Part shown: positions 48,783 to 61,350 of the stretch, piece by piece
Numbering within the stretch: the first letter of the stretch is position 1
Layout: each line of letters begins with the position of its first letter
Assembly (NCBI GenBank): GCA_037074705.1
Contig: CM073591.1
Coordinates: 88,392,032-88,456,031, forward strand
DNA from: Zhengitettix transpicula
Lineage: Eukaryota > Arthropoda > Insecta > Orthoptera > Tetrigidae
DNA length: 64,000 nt
Direction of reading: 5' to 3'
The notes under the pieces: model-generated
What the model was told of the DNA's origin: nothing
Seen by the model: only the letters and a program-made list of their open reading frames with translations
Database searches by the model: none
Position numbers and translations under genes: made by a program

Positions 48783-49091
48783 ATGGTAAAATTTGGTCCC
48801 ATAGATAGGGCCTATATGGACATGGGGCTCGGTGACACGGTCACAGATCAAAATTCAAACTGGTCAGAACAGAGTCATGAGTATTATTTAGAAACACTTT
48901 TGTATGTTCGTAACAGTTTACTTCAGGCAGATTTTGATGTTCCCATGATGTTCGATTTCATACAGTCCTGCTATTCCAGGCTTCACATGTACCTGATGTA
49001 CCACGTGAACCAGTTGGTGCGGGCCACAGTTAAGCTACATAAACCCCTAAGAAGGCTAATGAACGACAAACAGACTTCCAAGATCAGTTAA
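48783..49091 (+). CDS. unrecognised 102-codon ORF
   Basis: The frame begins with ATG directly after a TAA-GGA and ends in TAA. Its composition is balanced rather than the Ile/Asn/Lys/Phe-rich wording of chance AT-rich frames. It has an acidic, Asn/Ser-containing N-terminal third, then a helical-looking stretch with several aromatic and Met residues, and a basic C-terminus ending near KTSKIS. I recognise no domain. About 130 bases upstream, 48541-48650 contains a degenerate tandem duplication of roughly 60 bases, each copy including a GGTTCAAAGT word. It could be an exon of an unidentified gene, part of a transposable element, or non-functional. Confidence 0.25.
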   Translation: MVKFGPIDRAYMDMGLGDTVTDQNSNWSEQSHEYYLETLLYVRNSLLQADFDVPMMFDFIQSCYSRLHMYLMYHVNQLVRATVKLHKPLRRLMNDKQTSKIS

Positions 49092-49272
49092 CTGCTATGC
49101 ATTATGGGTACATGGACTAATTATATTTTTTCATATAACGATTTTCCTTTCAGTTATAACAGTAAACTTCAGAATGTTGCATGCAATCTCGTGGATATTA
49201 TTGCTGTAATGTCACATACAATGAGCAGTGTTCCATGAACGAGTGTATATCGCACTATAAGTTTATATATGT

Positions 49273-50122
49273 TGTAATATACACTAAATATATCAATTAT
49301 ATTTAAAAATCTTTAAAAAAACAAATCACAATTAAATTAAAATAAATTTACTCGTCAATTAAACTAGAACTAGAACTAGAACGAAATTAAAAGTAAAAGA
49401 TTGACTCTGATTAACAATTTTAATCGAAAAAGAGAACGAAATCTGACGGCTATCTTTCAATTACGTTTACATAATTAATCGTTTTTTGAATTGTTACTCA
49501 CGTTTGCCCATCATACCAGCAGCAAACCTTTAATTTTCGAAAACACTATTGCGGGGTTTTACACTGCTTCTAAACTCACAGATTCTACACCAAATTTTTA
49601 AGCCAAAATTTTATATGTTGTCAGGAACTCGGATGATCCTCCTTTCGTCATCTATCGGTTGACCGCTCGCCTTAGGTGAATTCTGCGATTTGTCGATTGC
49701 GTAGTCTTTATAGTTCTGAACTTAAACCGAAACTTTTGCTATTTCTGGCTGGCTATGGATACAAAAACTGCCTTTTTCTTAGCAGGTTTCGACGTTATGC
49801 TTTTATGAATGTTTTACTTTGTCCTGCTAATTGCCAACCCTGTTGAATTCTCCTTCCAAAAACTGTTATACCTCGACGAGGTCTTTCCGTGAACTGTATC
49901 TCACTATATCTCCCTGCGAACTGTACCTCACCAAACCTTCCTGCGAACTGAACTCTCGTCTCGCAATTTAGCGCGGATACGCCATATTGACGGACCTTCC
50001 GACAAAGGAACAGAACCGGATTTCTATTTCTGATCAAAAAGCTCTCGCCGCTAGAAAGGGTTTCTCAAACAATTTATATTTTTATGTTGAAACAATTAAC
50101 GTCCTAATTAATTGGCATTACA
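49273..50122 (-). mobile_element. LTR-3, solo LTR with 4-bp target duplication
   Basis: On the minus strand the element starts TGTAATGCCAATTAATTAGG and ends GTATATTACA, 850 bp. It is flanked by ATGT at 49269-49272 and ATGT at 50123-50126, a perfect 4-bp duplication. Its start matches LTR-1 closely and it contains two or three diverged copies of a CAGTTCGCAGG unit near 49860-49950. A CTAGAA hexamer repeat at 49362-49382 lies in its 3' part. No internal coding region is present, so it is a solo LTR left by recombination. Confidence 0.8.
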
Positions 50123-50481
50123 ATGTATTTCCGCACAAATATATTGTACTCATTTGTGAAAAAAAAGTTTGTCTCGTTGTACATGCAGTTCACATATCAA
50201 CGTAGCAACTTGATGGTCGTCTGCGTCAGAGGGGGGTATGATTAATTTTTCGGGAAAAATCTAGAACAATAGATTATGAAGGAATTTAAATTTTTCAGTT
50301 GTCAATGGTCGGAAATAAGTAATTATGATTTCATTAGAAAGATTAAGAACAGCAGGCCAATTTTACGTCGGTCAATCCTCAACATTCTCAGCAGAGATAG
50401 CTGGTTGTCGAGAATAAATTGCCAGAGGAACTTGAATTGCGGGGCCTGTTTCTGGAACAGGTCGTTCATAAACCGACGAGA

Positions 50482-50790
50482 ATGTCGCGACAGGTCCTCC
50501 GAAGCAACAAACAACGCGACAGCACCTGCTGCTCGTGTAACCGGTCGACAAAAATAAGCAAAGCTTTCACTTTCGCTGAAATATTCGTGTGTCTGGCGAA
50601 GCACGTACTGTGTAGAAAGTGCAGCAGCCTGGCTGGACAAGGACGCACGCGTTGTGGTAATTGCAGGGCGATTTTCCGCGGAGCACGAGCCACAGATCTC
50701 AGGGCTGGCTCGCTGCCCGGACTCATTAGCCAGCCATCTCTCCAGAACAAACGTCGCCAGATTATTCTTCCCGTCAAGTTTCGGTCGTGA
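50482..50790 (+). CDS. short ORF with complete RING-HC finger pattern
   Basis: From the first ATG this frame encodes 102 residues; it is open from 50401 after a TAG, so it could also be an exon beginning upstream. Within the ATG-initiated protein the spacing is C16-x2-C19-x17-C37-x3-H41-x2-C44-x2-C47-x10-C58-x2-C61, which satisfies the C3HC4 RING consensus. The segment around the histidine reads HVLCRKC and the last pair reads CGNCRAIF, both typical RING wording. RING-HC domains usually act in E3 ubiquitin or SUMO ligases. The short F-rich insertion before C37 recalls RNF212/Zip3-type meiotic RINGs, but that is only resemblance. The segment is GC-richer than its surroundings and lies about 360 bases from solo LTR-3. 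No transmembrane segment, poly-A signal or convincing splice site was seen. An antisense frame (50323-50847) is longer but lacks an ATG start and motifs. It may be a real small gene, an exon, a retrocopy or a chance frame. Confidence 0.42.
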   Translation: MSRQVLRSNKQRDSTCCSCNRSTKISKAFTFAEIFVCLAKHVLCRKCSSLAGQGRTRCGNCRAIFRGARATDLRAGSLPGLISQPSLQNKRRQIILPVKFRS

Positions 50791-52031
50791 AGCGGATACT
50801 TCACACTGCAAGTGGCAGTGACTCAGTCCACTCGGCCAGATGCTCAAATTCTAAGGTTTCCGAGTGATTAAATCAGCTTTTGAAATAACGCTAGATCGGC
50901 GGAATGATATACTGGGTCGACAGGATATTAAGATCAAGTTGCATGAAATTTAAAACACATTTAAAGTGGACCCTCGTGTTTCATCAGCGGAGGACACTTT
51001 ATACTATCATTTACCTGAAGTCCATTAGTTACAAGGAACTTTATCAACGTGGCAAAAACTAAGTTATACCCAAGTACCTATTCTACACGAAGGTGGTGTT
51101 CGATCAACCAAATACTGAATTAGATAATTAATGCTTCAGACACGCAGACCAAAATATTAAATGAAAGATGATACCAAAATACTAGAAAGCAACTGAACAA
51201 ATGATATGAAGATTTACATAGTTAGGACGACTATAGCAGGATGAAGCAATGGTTTTGGATGTTTTATAATCTGCGAATATACGAAAAGGTGTGTCCCAAA
51301 ATAACGTAAACATTTCAAGATGTGTTTTTTCGGTTCACAAAAGTACATTAAGGTATTTTATAGACGGAAACAATGAATTAATTAATATATTCATTTATCT
51401 TTTATTACTTTAAACACGAATGAAACAAAACGGTGTTGAAGAAGAGAGAGTATACAGTTAGAACAAAACCAAATAAGAGAAAAAAAAGGAGTTATAAGAA
51501 ACTACTGTGACAGTTAAGAAAATACTTATTGAATTGTATTTTAAAACGAGGCCACACATTAATTTTTCAATGTAAACAGAGTTTCGTTATAATTAAGTCG
51601 AATTCTTTTTCCACACATTTTCTTCTTACCATTCATCTTCGCTTTTGTCTATCCTATTCTCAGATTTAATACACCATACACGATATTTATCTCAGTAGTC
51701 CGATTATTACACATCAAATTAAATTACGGAAAAATCTAAACAAATACAGATTATTAATGTTATTACAGGGAAGCCAAATAATTTCAAGTACCTCAGGAAT
51801 AGGGGCATATGATATGTTAATTGTGTATATTACGCATAAACCCAAGGATGGTTAACTTTCCAATCTCATTATTATTCACATTTTGACAAGAAACAGAAAT
51901 CAGCACATTCCGACCGATTCAGTGGGAATGTACTTAATCCATTGCCAGCGAGTTACGTTAGTGAATGTTAGACGTTGTGTGGAGAAGCCATACAGTTGTT
52001 AGTTTAACAAGTGTTATCACGTCATGTGGCG

Positions 52032-52220
52032 TTAGGACACGTTACCCAGCAGATCCTTAAGCCGAGGCACTGCATGGCTCGCGGAGACGGTTGAGACTTG
52101 AATCTCGGCCAAGCCTGGACTCGACAGCTGCTGGGTTCCGTGCGTGGGCGGCGCCCGTCTGCGCATCTGCAGCCTCGCACCAACTGACCACGGTCCAGCA
52201 GCCATCGCTTCAGCGTCCAT
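52032..52220 (-). other. GC-rich block with ATG in good context; candidate 5' exon
   Basis: On the minus strand an ATG preceded by GGACA opens a 62-codon frame starting M-D-A-E-A-M-A-A-G. It is on the same strand as, and upstream of, the PET-LIM exon. No donor in the frame would join in phase with the 28216 acceptor, so the link is speculative. It could be a promoter/5' exon or a chance frame. Confidence 0.25.
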
Positions 52221-52369
52221 TGTCCTTACTATGTACTATGCTGCTCGCTCACATCAATGATTTATTGCAATTCGGGCCACTGAATATGAAGAAGAGATAT
52301 CTCGTCTCGACTCAACAAACAGTATTTGGAATGGATTTAAATTAAATTTGATATAGGTTACATAGCGTC

Positions 52370-53025
52370 TGATATGAGCTTGTAATGATTTACATCGCAG
52401 AATGTTCCAAATTGTATACATATTCAGTTTCGGGCACTATGATCTCTTTGACAGAGATAATTTTTTTCCTGAGGCTAGGCATTGCTATCTTCGGTTACAT
52501 CATCAGCTAGTGCCCAGAATTAAGTTAATTACCGTTTCGAGAGCAATGAAGAAAAATATTTTGACTGTGGGAGTCGTATATGCACTTTAATTAATGTAAT
52601 GTTCGTTCGGAGAGCAAGCACGAAAACGTTATTTGACTGAGGGAGTCCTTTAAGTATATTGTACAGTTGTAATATTAGCTTAACTCAGTTGTTGGCAAAC
52701 TTCCCTGGAGATAGGAAATAATTGTCGTTTAGAGGGCCGAAGTAACATATTGACTGAAGTACTTGTGTATGTATTGAAATGACGTATTCGACGCTTGGAG
52801 AGGATAGAAAATAATATAATTTATTGGATTGAATTGCCATATAAAAATCAATGTAAAACTCTTAATTTTAAAAAAAATATCTATATATTTTGCTTTCAGT
52901 TGTTTCAATGTTTGATATACTAATTTGAAGACGACTTGACTGGACCGTCTTGAGTTTTATGGCTGTTTGCAATTTCTGTGCTCCATTTTTATTTGTTTGT
53001 CCCTTGTTATAATATTATTTTATTA
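52370..53025 (+). repeat. repeat B copy
   Basis: Carries GCTTGTAATGATTTACATC, CATCATCAGCTAGTGCCC, GAGAGCAATGAAG, three diverged TTGACTG...AGTC units and the TGGCTGTTTGCAATTTCTG distal block. Confidence 0.6.
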
Positions 53026-56000
53026 ATATTTCCAGAAAATCAGAATGCTAATTTTACAAGCAGCTAATCGGTTGTTTCCGATACATTAATACTTTTTTTG
53101 TGCATATAATTTTGCACCATAAGCAAAGAAGGGAGAATTGTACTCTTGAAGGCACAGCGGGAATTTCTGTCTATGAAACGAAACTCTGAGAATTGAGAGT
53201 GACCGGAAATTAACATAGACACGTGATTTCTGTTGAGCAATGAACTGTTTGGCGCTTGTTTGACATGCGTCGCCATACATCGCGGGACATCACGAGACGA
53301 CGTCCCACAACCCGGGATGAGACATATGACAATAAACTACCAAGCCTATCGGTTTAAGTGTGCCGAATATCAGCATTTTCAATATATTTAAGAATAAAGA
53401 ACGTTGAAAAAGTCTCTAGTGGTAAAATTATTAATAAACGTAGCAAAATAAAATAAATTGAATAAATAAACAATGAAACACTGCTGCAGAATATTTTATG
53501 ATTCATTTTAGACCACTTCTTCACGTTTGAGTAAATATCATTTTATGTTCTCCATTCTGAAGGTGGATTCGGTGTAAAAAACCTGTCTAATATAATTAAT
53601 TTTAACTTATATACTTTTATAATAAATAAATTTCTTTGTATCTGTTACATATATTACTATGTGCCAGAAGAATCAAATCGCAGCTGATTAACTATCATTC
53701 AAACTTTGTTTCAGATCTTAATGAAAGACTTATTGAAACATTCTTTATTGAGTATCTAGCGTATAGAAAAGATTACCAGCATTATTTAGTTTTACACACT
53801 TTCTTGTAAAAACGCTTTTCTATTTCTTTATATATGAAGTTGGAAAATTAAAGAAAATTACTTTGTGTGTTATTATTTTTATTAAAATTATTATCAAAAA
53901 GTCAAATGGGCAATTAGAAAAATTGCATAACTCAAATTTACATCAGAAATATTTTGTTGTAAACCATGTGCTTATTAAGAAGAATATCACTTTTTGTAAG
54001 TGAGAGACGCAAATAACCAAAAAGGTCTTTCATATAGTTCTACTTGAATATAAATATATACTATATACGATACTCGAAACTTTGTTCTAAAACAGTTACT
54101 GTGTACATTTTGACAGACAAATTTTTAATAAATCTCGGAGTACGTAAAGGAAACTTGCTATTAAAATAAACACAAACAACAGTTCCACTCTCAAGAATTT
54201 GAAGCTATTTGTGCGAGATTTTTACAGTTTATAGTTAGCGACCTGCAAAATTCTTACAAGTATTGATTTAATTATGCGTAAATAAAACACCAATTGATGT
54301 AAAATTATTACATATTTAGAAATTGGTTAGTTTCAACTCTGTAAATATCTGTGTGTAATGAAAGAAGTTTAATATTATGATATATTTGAAATATATTAAT
54401 ATATATTCAAGTCAGCGGAATATATCATGTAGGCACACACGCAGTGTTGTAGATTCATAATGTGTTCCATTAATGAGTTTATCTAAATTGACAAAACAAG
54501 GATAACCGAAATGTCACCAAGCTTAGTTAAATGGAGCTTATCACTCTTAAAATTATCAGTCACTTTTGCAATCAGGCTGACAATAGGGTTTCTTTGAACT
54601 ATAGAGAAAACCTAGCTTATAATAACTGTGGGCTTGTTTTATACATTATAAAATACCTGATATAATTATTATACTGTACATAAATAGCTGCATAAAAACC
54701 TGAAAGTTTCCAAGTAGTCAGGACTGCCGTGTCTCTTTTTCTTCGAATTTCTTAACTATTTCTTAGGTGTTTCAGAAATGTCAGTCAGAGATTTTTATAC
54801 ACTTAATTAAATTAAATTAAATTAAATTGCACGTTAAAATACGTAGCCATGAAATTGAAGCAACAGGACTTATTTCACTAAACGTACATAATGCATTGTA
54901 CACATTCAAAATAAAACATATCAATGGGATTAATGAAAACGCTTGCCACGCATTTGTAAATATCATATGAATATTCGTACTCAAATAATTTATTATCCTT
55001 ATAACTAATTTTGAGAATCACTAAATGCCTTTACCGGGTTTTGTAACTCACTGAAATAGTATTTTATTTCAAAAACTTATTATTGATATGTAAATATTCT
55101 GGCACTTATATTCAGTCTCAATGTTACGAGAAGATCGTAAATGTCCACTAATTGACAGAAGAAAAGGAAGTATCAAATTGAAAACAACAATAATTCAGTA
55201 TACTATCACTTTATTTATCATGCTAGCAAATAATTCGAATCATTAATTTAATATAATTAATCTATGGGATTGTAAATTATGATTCAATATTGAAATGTCA
55301 GTCCCACCTTGTATACGAAACAGGTACTGCTTATACTTTATATTGGTATATAATTGAGTACAGCTAATACACGAATTCCCTAGTGCCCAAGATATATAAA
55401 AGTAAAATTTTCGATTAATGAAATTGTCGAACTCAGTTTGACTTATGATTAGATGCATTACGTATGTTACATTATATGAAGTATACTGTACTATTATTAA
55501 AGGTTTATTTTTTCTAAATTGAAGTAAAGGACGTTTTTTACATTATTAGTGAATATAATAAAATATTATAGCAAAACTAAATTTGGGTCTGGAAGCCAAA
55601 TCTTCATGAGGTTGTTTTGTCCCAGCGTACACGGCACGTTTGGCCTTTGTGTTGTAAATTGTAGTAGGAATAGAAGCATTATTTCCAATTGTTTAGTTAA
55701 CTAGTAATACAGCTACAAGAGCCTCATATAGGTTATTGAAAGTAATTAATTATAGCAGACCAAGACCTTGACACCTAAACTCTAACAAAGTTTTCAGTTT
55801 TCATTTGTTGCATAAAATTTACAGAGCATTAAAATTAAATTATTATTGATATTACTATAATTTTTTATAAATACAATATTTTTATGGAAATCGTAATACT
55901 AAAAAGAGAATTATCAAAACCGATGATGATTTGCATCTTTGCAAGAATTGTAGATATATTTCCCGCAGAAAGAACATAAATAATCTTTCGAATTATATTT

Positions 56001-58840
56001 TCGGTTTCTCCACGTGATATGGTATCTCAAGAGTCTTCTATCTGCGAATAAATGCAATCAATCATGATAGAAAGCGATAAGGGAAGTTTGTAGCTAAAAG
56101 GTTCGCATACTAGACACATTAAAACTAAAAGTTAAATGGTATTTTTTTTATCACATTTAGAGTGTTTAATATTTAATGCCGAGCGCAGTGAACGTGGCAA
56201 GCAATTAGGGAAATTAAAATTTAGCACAAGAATTCAATATAAATTTTAAATTAATTGGTAAATACGATTATTAATTATTTATTTAGCATAAAATCTCCGT
56301 ATCAACAATGTTTATAGACCACATTTACATTTTTCAATTAAATAAAAATAAGTATCGAATTCAAATAGGACTGGTTTTACTAACATTATCACGGTCTCTA
56401 ATTTAATTTTGCAATTCGTTAGATCCTCTTAACCCGTTATCAAATATACTATAGTTTTTAATTTCACCCAGTCCTAGTTGTGTCAATCTCGACCGTACTT
56501 CTAAAATTGTAATGTTAGAATTTGTAGAGAAACTAATACATTGCAGGAGACTCTATTTTAGAAAAGTAATCATGATTTGTACCTAGAAGTGTTAATAGAT
56601 AGATATCTTGATCCCTAATATAATAACTCAAGAGAAAAAGCATGAGTGGATGGAGTGAATTTGGAAGAAATTCTGGCAAAGTGAACGTTTATGTAACACT
56701 CAACAAACATAATAATTATGTTTCAAACTATTTTCTTGTGTTTTTTTTTAAGAACCATTATATAACAAGGAAAAATTGAGGAAAGTATATAAGTTTAAAA
56801 TACAGTTGTTAATTGCGGAAAATGCATTACTTTTAATTGCAGTTGTTAATATCCTGCATGACTGGTGATTGTATCACTTTAATATTATTTTAAGCATCAT
56901 ATTAAACATTTGTGGCCCAAATATACAACATTAAAAATACTTAAAACTGATTTATGTGTCATCATTGTGAACGCGTCATTACTAGTCATATTTGTCAAGA
57001 GTAGTTTACTGTACGGTTACAACTCCAAACGTGCATATTTTTTCACAGTTGTAATTTATCTACATATTCCAGTTAGATGACTAATGGAGTGGGCACAGTT
57101 CTTATCTAGCCGAACGAGGTCACGTCGGAGGAATTATCGTATTGTTCAAATGAGACTTCTGTTAACTACAACTTACACCATGGCACTTATTAAACTTCCA
57201 ATACATAATTTCCCGATATTATTCCATTTATAGTTAAAATGTGCGACCACGTAAAATACTGTATCGAACTCATTTGGATATGAAAGAATTTTATTTGAAG
57301 AAAATACATCTGTCAGAAGAAATAGAAGTAGCTTACATCTCTTTATCATTGCGCAATCCTGATCATTTAATTAGAAAATATATTTTTTTTATCAAAGACT
57401 TCATCCTACTCCGCTACTTGGATGGTAGAATTTTTTTTTTAAAAAAAATAGATAATTACAGAAGCATTGTGTATTACTTTAAATATAAATGTATACGTAT
57501 TTGAAAATTCTACTCGAATGTTTGAATACTGACTATTCGCACAGTCACAGTTTGATTTATGTTCTGTTCCGATTTCTAGAAATAACTAGTTAAGAAGATC
57601 AATCAATTCGGTCGAATTGTTTACTCTGTGTAAATTTATAAGCGTCTTATGGGGAGGAGTTTCAGTATGAATCTCTTGAGGAATTTGCTTACGCAATCTT
57701 AGGAAAGGGATTGATGCACAAATAAACCAAGTTCGCCATGGAAAGGGACCCCCAACGATTTCTGTTACGAAGCCTAAGTTTTACTAACATCTTCAAGTTG
57801 ATTAAGACCGCATTACGAGATAAAGGGAGCTCTCCAGAAATCGTAGTAGGCGATAAAAATTATCGCATTCTTCTTTGCAAGTCTTTTTGGACAATCCAGA
57901 AGACGTATATCATTTAAATGTTTACGGCTGACGGAAACAAGATCGTTTTTTTAATATTTTACTGCAGTACATTCGTCCCAACGGCTAGTCTTGACAAATT
58001 TTAGAAATAAAGAAGTCTTCATCAGGCGAGTGCATGAGTGTCATGAAAAGTTTAAAGTAACATTTTATAATTTGAATTTACTTTCATCTGCTGTGACGGT
58101 TGAAGTTAGCTGCAGAAGGTTCTTACACGTGGCATCGCGAAAGATATTTCTACACTGGTAAGAACGTATTAACGGGAAAATATTCTTGCTGGTGCAGAAA
58201 ATTACTTTAAAAATCAGTTTTAAGGATATGAAATTGACACATTATATTTAACTATATATTACTATTAAAATCAAACGTTATAAAAATTCAAACACTTAAA
58301 TTCAACAGTATAAGAATAAACTTAACCTCAGGGTTTTCATTTAGACATTTATTAGCTACCTAATTTTTTCATAGAATTCCTGATTCGCTTAAATTGTTTT
58401 AAAACTGGAATATTGTTTTAAATATATTCAAACTGAGAATAAAGGACTTCAGAATGTATTTATGCTTATTTTTAAATGTTTAGTATTTTTAATTCACAAA
58501 GGAAAACAACCTGTGTGTTTATGTATCTAAATAACTATATTTTAAAATAATATTTCGTTAATTTAAATAATTTTAAAGTTAACTTACTGCTTTATTAGGT
58601 CCGCTCATTCTCTTAACGTCTGCTGTTCGTTCACTTGATTCACTTTCTCATTCACGGGGTAATTTGTATATTTTATACTTAAATGTTTTTAACACATTCA
58701 TTTGTACCGAGTTTTCCAAATAATTAAAAATATGTTGTGCCTAATAAAATACCCAGCGACACAAAACCGTCTTTATGATCGAAAGTGGTTTTGGGGACGA
58801 ATAAAATAATTGTGTAAACGCAAGTGTGACAACGGGAAAG
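53026..58840. other. long AT-rich stretch without recognisable features
   Basis: Nearly 6 kb with only short microsatellites and chance frames. Nothing resembling repeats A-F was found. Confidence 0.5.
54803..54829. repeat. (AAATT)n microsatellite
   Basis: Five near-perfect AAATT units. Confidence 0.85.
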
Positions 58841-59425
58841 CAAAGTGTTCATTTATTGGTTACTAGCTCGCTGGTGGTGCCTGAAATTGGAAGTTTGGCA
58901 ATGGAGTGAGAGAATAAACTGGAAAGGGTGCCTTGGTCCAACACTGAAACGCGGAGGCATTGGAGGAGTGGAACATCGTTGGCGGCGCGACCGGGACAAT
59001 ACAACAGGTGACGGTATTGTAAAAATTTGTAAACCATGTCCAATTTGCCTCGAAGCTGCCAATTCTTGGTTAGGAGATCGTTCGAAAGTCTATAAAATAT
59101 ATTACTCGATGAGAAGGCCCTAAAAAATTCTGAGGTTAAGTTTCATGTTTTTTTTTAATATTGTTAGATTTAAGTGTTTGAATTTTTATTGCATTTTATT
59201 TTAATTGTTACATATCGTTAAATCTTATGTTTGTTTTTATTTAATGCCACATCCATGTAAATAATAATTTAAAATTATTAGAAAATAATAAAAAAACTCC
59301 CAACAGTGATGATACGTTACAGTGTATTATAATCTTAATAACGCTTTATATTCATTTCCCAAGATAATCAGCTTGACATTGCTAGCCAAATTTAATTCAT
59401 ACAGTCGTATATTTTATTGAAAAAG

Positions 59426-59640
59426 AAAGATAGCCAATTCAAACAAAAAAATAATATAAATACCACACAACGTGGACTTTTGAGTTTAGTCAACTGACAA
59501 GTACAGTTGTGTCGCTCTAGGCTGTTCCTCGCACTTGATCCCAGAAACGTGGTGTGGTATTTATATTATCACTTTTTTGTCTGAATTGGCTGTATTTATT
59601 ATTCATTATTTTCAATCAGACGTAAATTTTTCATTTTAAC
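59426..59640. repeat. palindromic repeat D element
   Basis: Left arm GATAGCCAATTCAAAC...AATATAAATACCACACAACG (59430-59473) is inverted at 59547-59597 (CGTGGTGTGGTATTTATATT...GAATTGGCTG). The tail CAATCAGACGTAAATTTTT matches 25270 and 39360. Confidence 0.6.
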
Positions 59641-60957
59641 GTATATTTTATTAACAAGAAATGGGAATTATTGAATATTAATCACTTTAAACTACAGACA
59701 CAAAATAATTTTTGCTTCTATTTTTATTAGATTCGTCCTTATTCGTCGGCTGACGCAATAAGAATCACCGAAATATCTGTGCAGTGTTTCACGACATGAA
59801 GAGATTAAAACTGTCATGTCTGCCAACCTCAACAATTTAAACAGCATGCACTCGTAAAGAAAGAGTGAAATATGAAGAATTTTTATATTTCATAAAATTA
59901 TAAATAGCTCTATCTATTCAATGGATATATCTTATCGACGTGAATGGTCACTGACGTATATAGACACATGGACAGTATGCAAATGAAAATCGCGTATGTC
60001 TGCAAAATGCACTCTAAGCCTACGTGCTCCTACAATACGTATACGTATAGAGATGATCTGTTGTGTTTTACGTAAGGATAAGATAAGCAAAGATACGTTT
60101 CACGTGAATTCTCAAAGTTGTTTCTTTTTCTGACAGCGTGTCACATATACACAGCGTCATGGAAGGCGGTATTAAGATAACACGGCTTAGAGTATCTATG
60201 ATATTGCCTCAATGAAACATCTTGAATTGCAACACTGCTCATCGGTGATTGACATACGTGTAAATATCAGAGAAATGGTTAATCATGAATGTTGTAATAA
60301 ATATGGTCTGATTTGCACCTAATCTCTGATAAGCAATTTTTTCCTACTTGCTTAAACATTGCGGAACCTGAAACCATACTTTTCCTTTAATAGTATCGAC
60401 AGTCCAAATATTCTGCTAAAAGTGTTGTATCTAAATTAGATTTTAGGAACATGTACTACACCAAAATGTACATAGGCTGTCAATAATTATTTTTACGGAA
60501 ACTTGAACGGTTGACCTGAGTTAAAATAATAACAATAATGAGCTAAGGTAATGAATACTTATATAATTGTGTCCGTTCCTAGTCTCATCTCTCTGCAATA
60601 AAATTATTTGTAGATACTTGTATATAAAAAAATACTCCCGACTGAAGTTCAACTTCAAGTAATTATTGAAAAGTAAACTATTTTAATCCAATTTAATTTT
60701 ATGGCCTCTATGGCTGGAGCTTCTAAAATCTCTATCTCTCTCCTTACTTTTCAATTTAAAATAAAATAAAATTTAGGGTGGAAGAGGAATATTTAGAAGT
60801 CTTTTCCAACTAACAATTTATTTGGTTCTATTTGATGGTTTATGAAATCAGCATTTTACATAACCTTGAGGGAAATACTAGCGAAATAATTTTAAACAAC
60901 CGTTGCACATTTTTTCTTCTCTATAAACTATTATCTTATTTCTTTCTTTCTTCACGA

Positions 60958-61350
60958 AGCAGGGTACTTGAGAGTAATCCAAATTATGGTCACTTACATC
61001 TAATAGTATAGGGAAGCCTAGAAATGGGATAACAAGATACCCATGAATTAACGAAGGCACCCGGACTATAGTTTAAGAATTATGCCTAGTAATCGCCTAA
61101 ATGTCATTGAGGGAAAACCGTAGGGAAACTTAGCTGGGTACGTCGAGCTCTCGGTACTTGTCCCACGCCCTTCCAATGACTGGAGTAGTGTTTGCTGTAC
61201 GGACGTACCGACTACAAACCTCTGCCAGGTTTGGAGGCAGCTGACCGACTGTTCCAATGGGAACAAAACAAACTTTTTTTTTAGTGTAACAGGCTGCATG
61301 GGGCAACTCATCTTCAATATCATAGAAATATGGGGGATGCGGAAGGGTAC
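60958..61350 (-). mobile_element. repeat A, two diverged adjoining copies
   Basis: 60958-61268 is a diverged minus-strand copy (GGTACTTGTCCCACGCCCTT, GAGGCAGCTGACCGACTG). 61273-61350 begins with a T run and AGTGTAACAGGCTGCATGGG, the 3' end of a second copy. Short open frames across it are not conserved. Confidence 0.6.

Noticed and set aside
51285..51320. DNA-transposon-like end (GGTGTGTCCCAAAATAACG)
   Set aside because: No inverted partner was found within reach and no transposase nearby.
57241..57504. 87-codon plus-strand ORF
   Set aside because: AT-rich composition and a poly-Phe/Lys run; no motif.
57960..58040. Further hammerhead-like motif (minus CTGATGAAGAC)
   Set aside because: No GAAAC follows at a usable distance.
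58845..59123. 92-codon ORF with a CKPCPICLEA phrase
   Set aside because: The cysteines do not continue into a RING or zinc-finger spacing, and opposing frames are open too.
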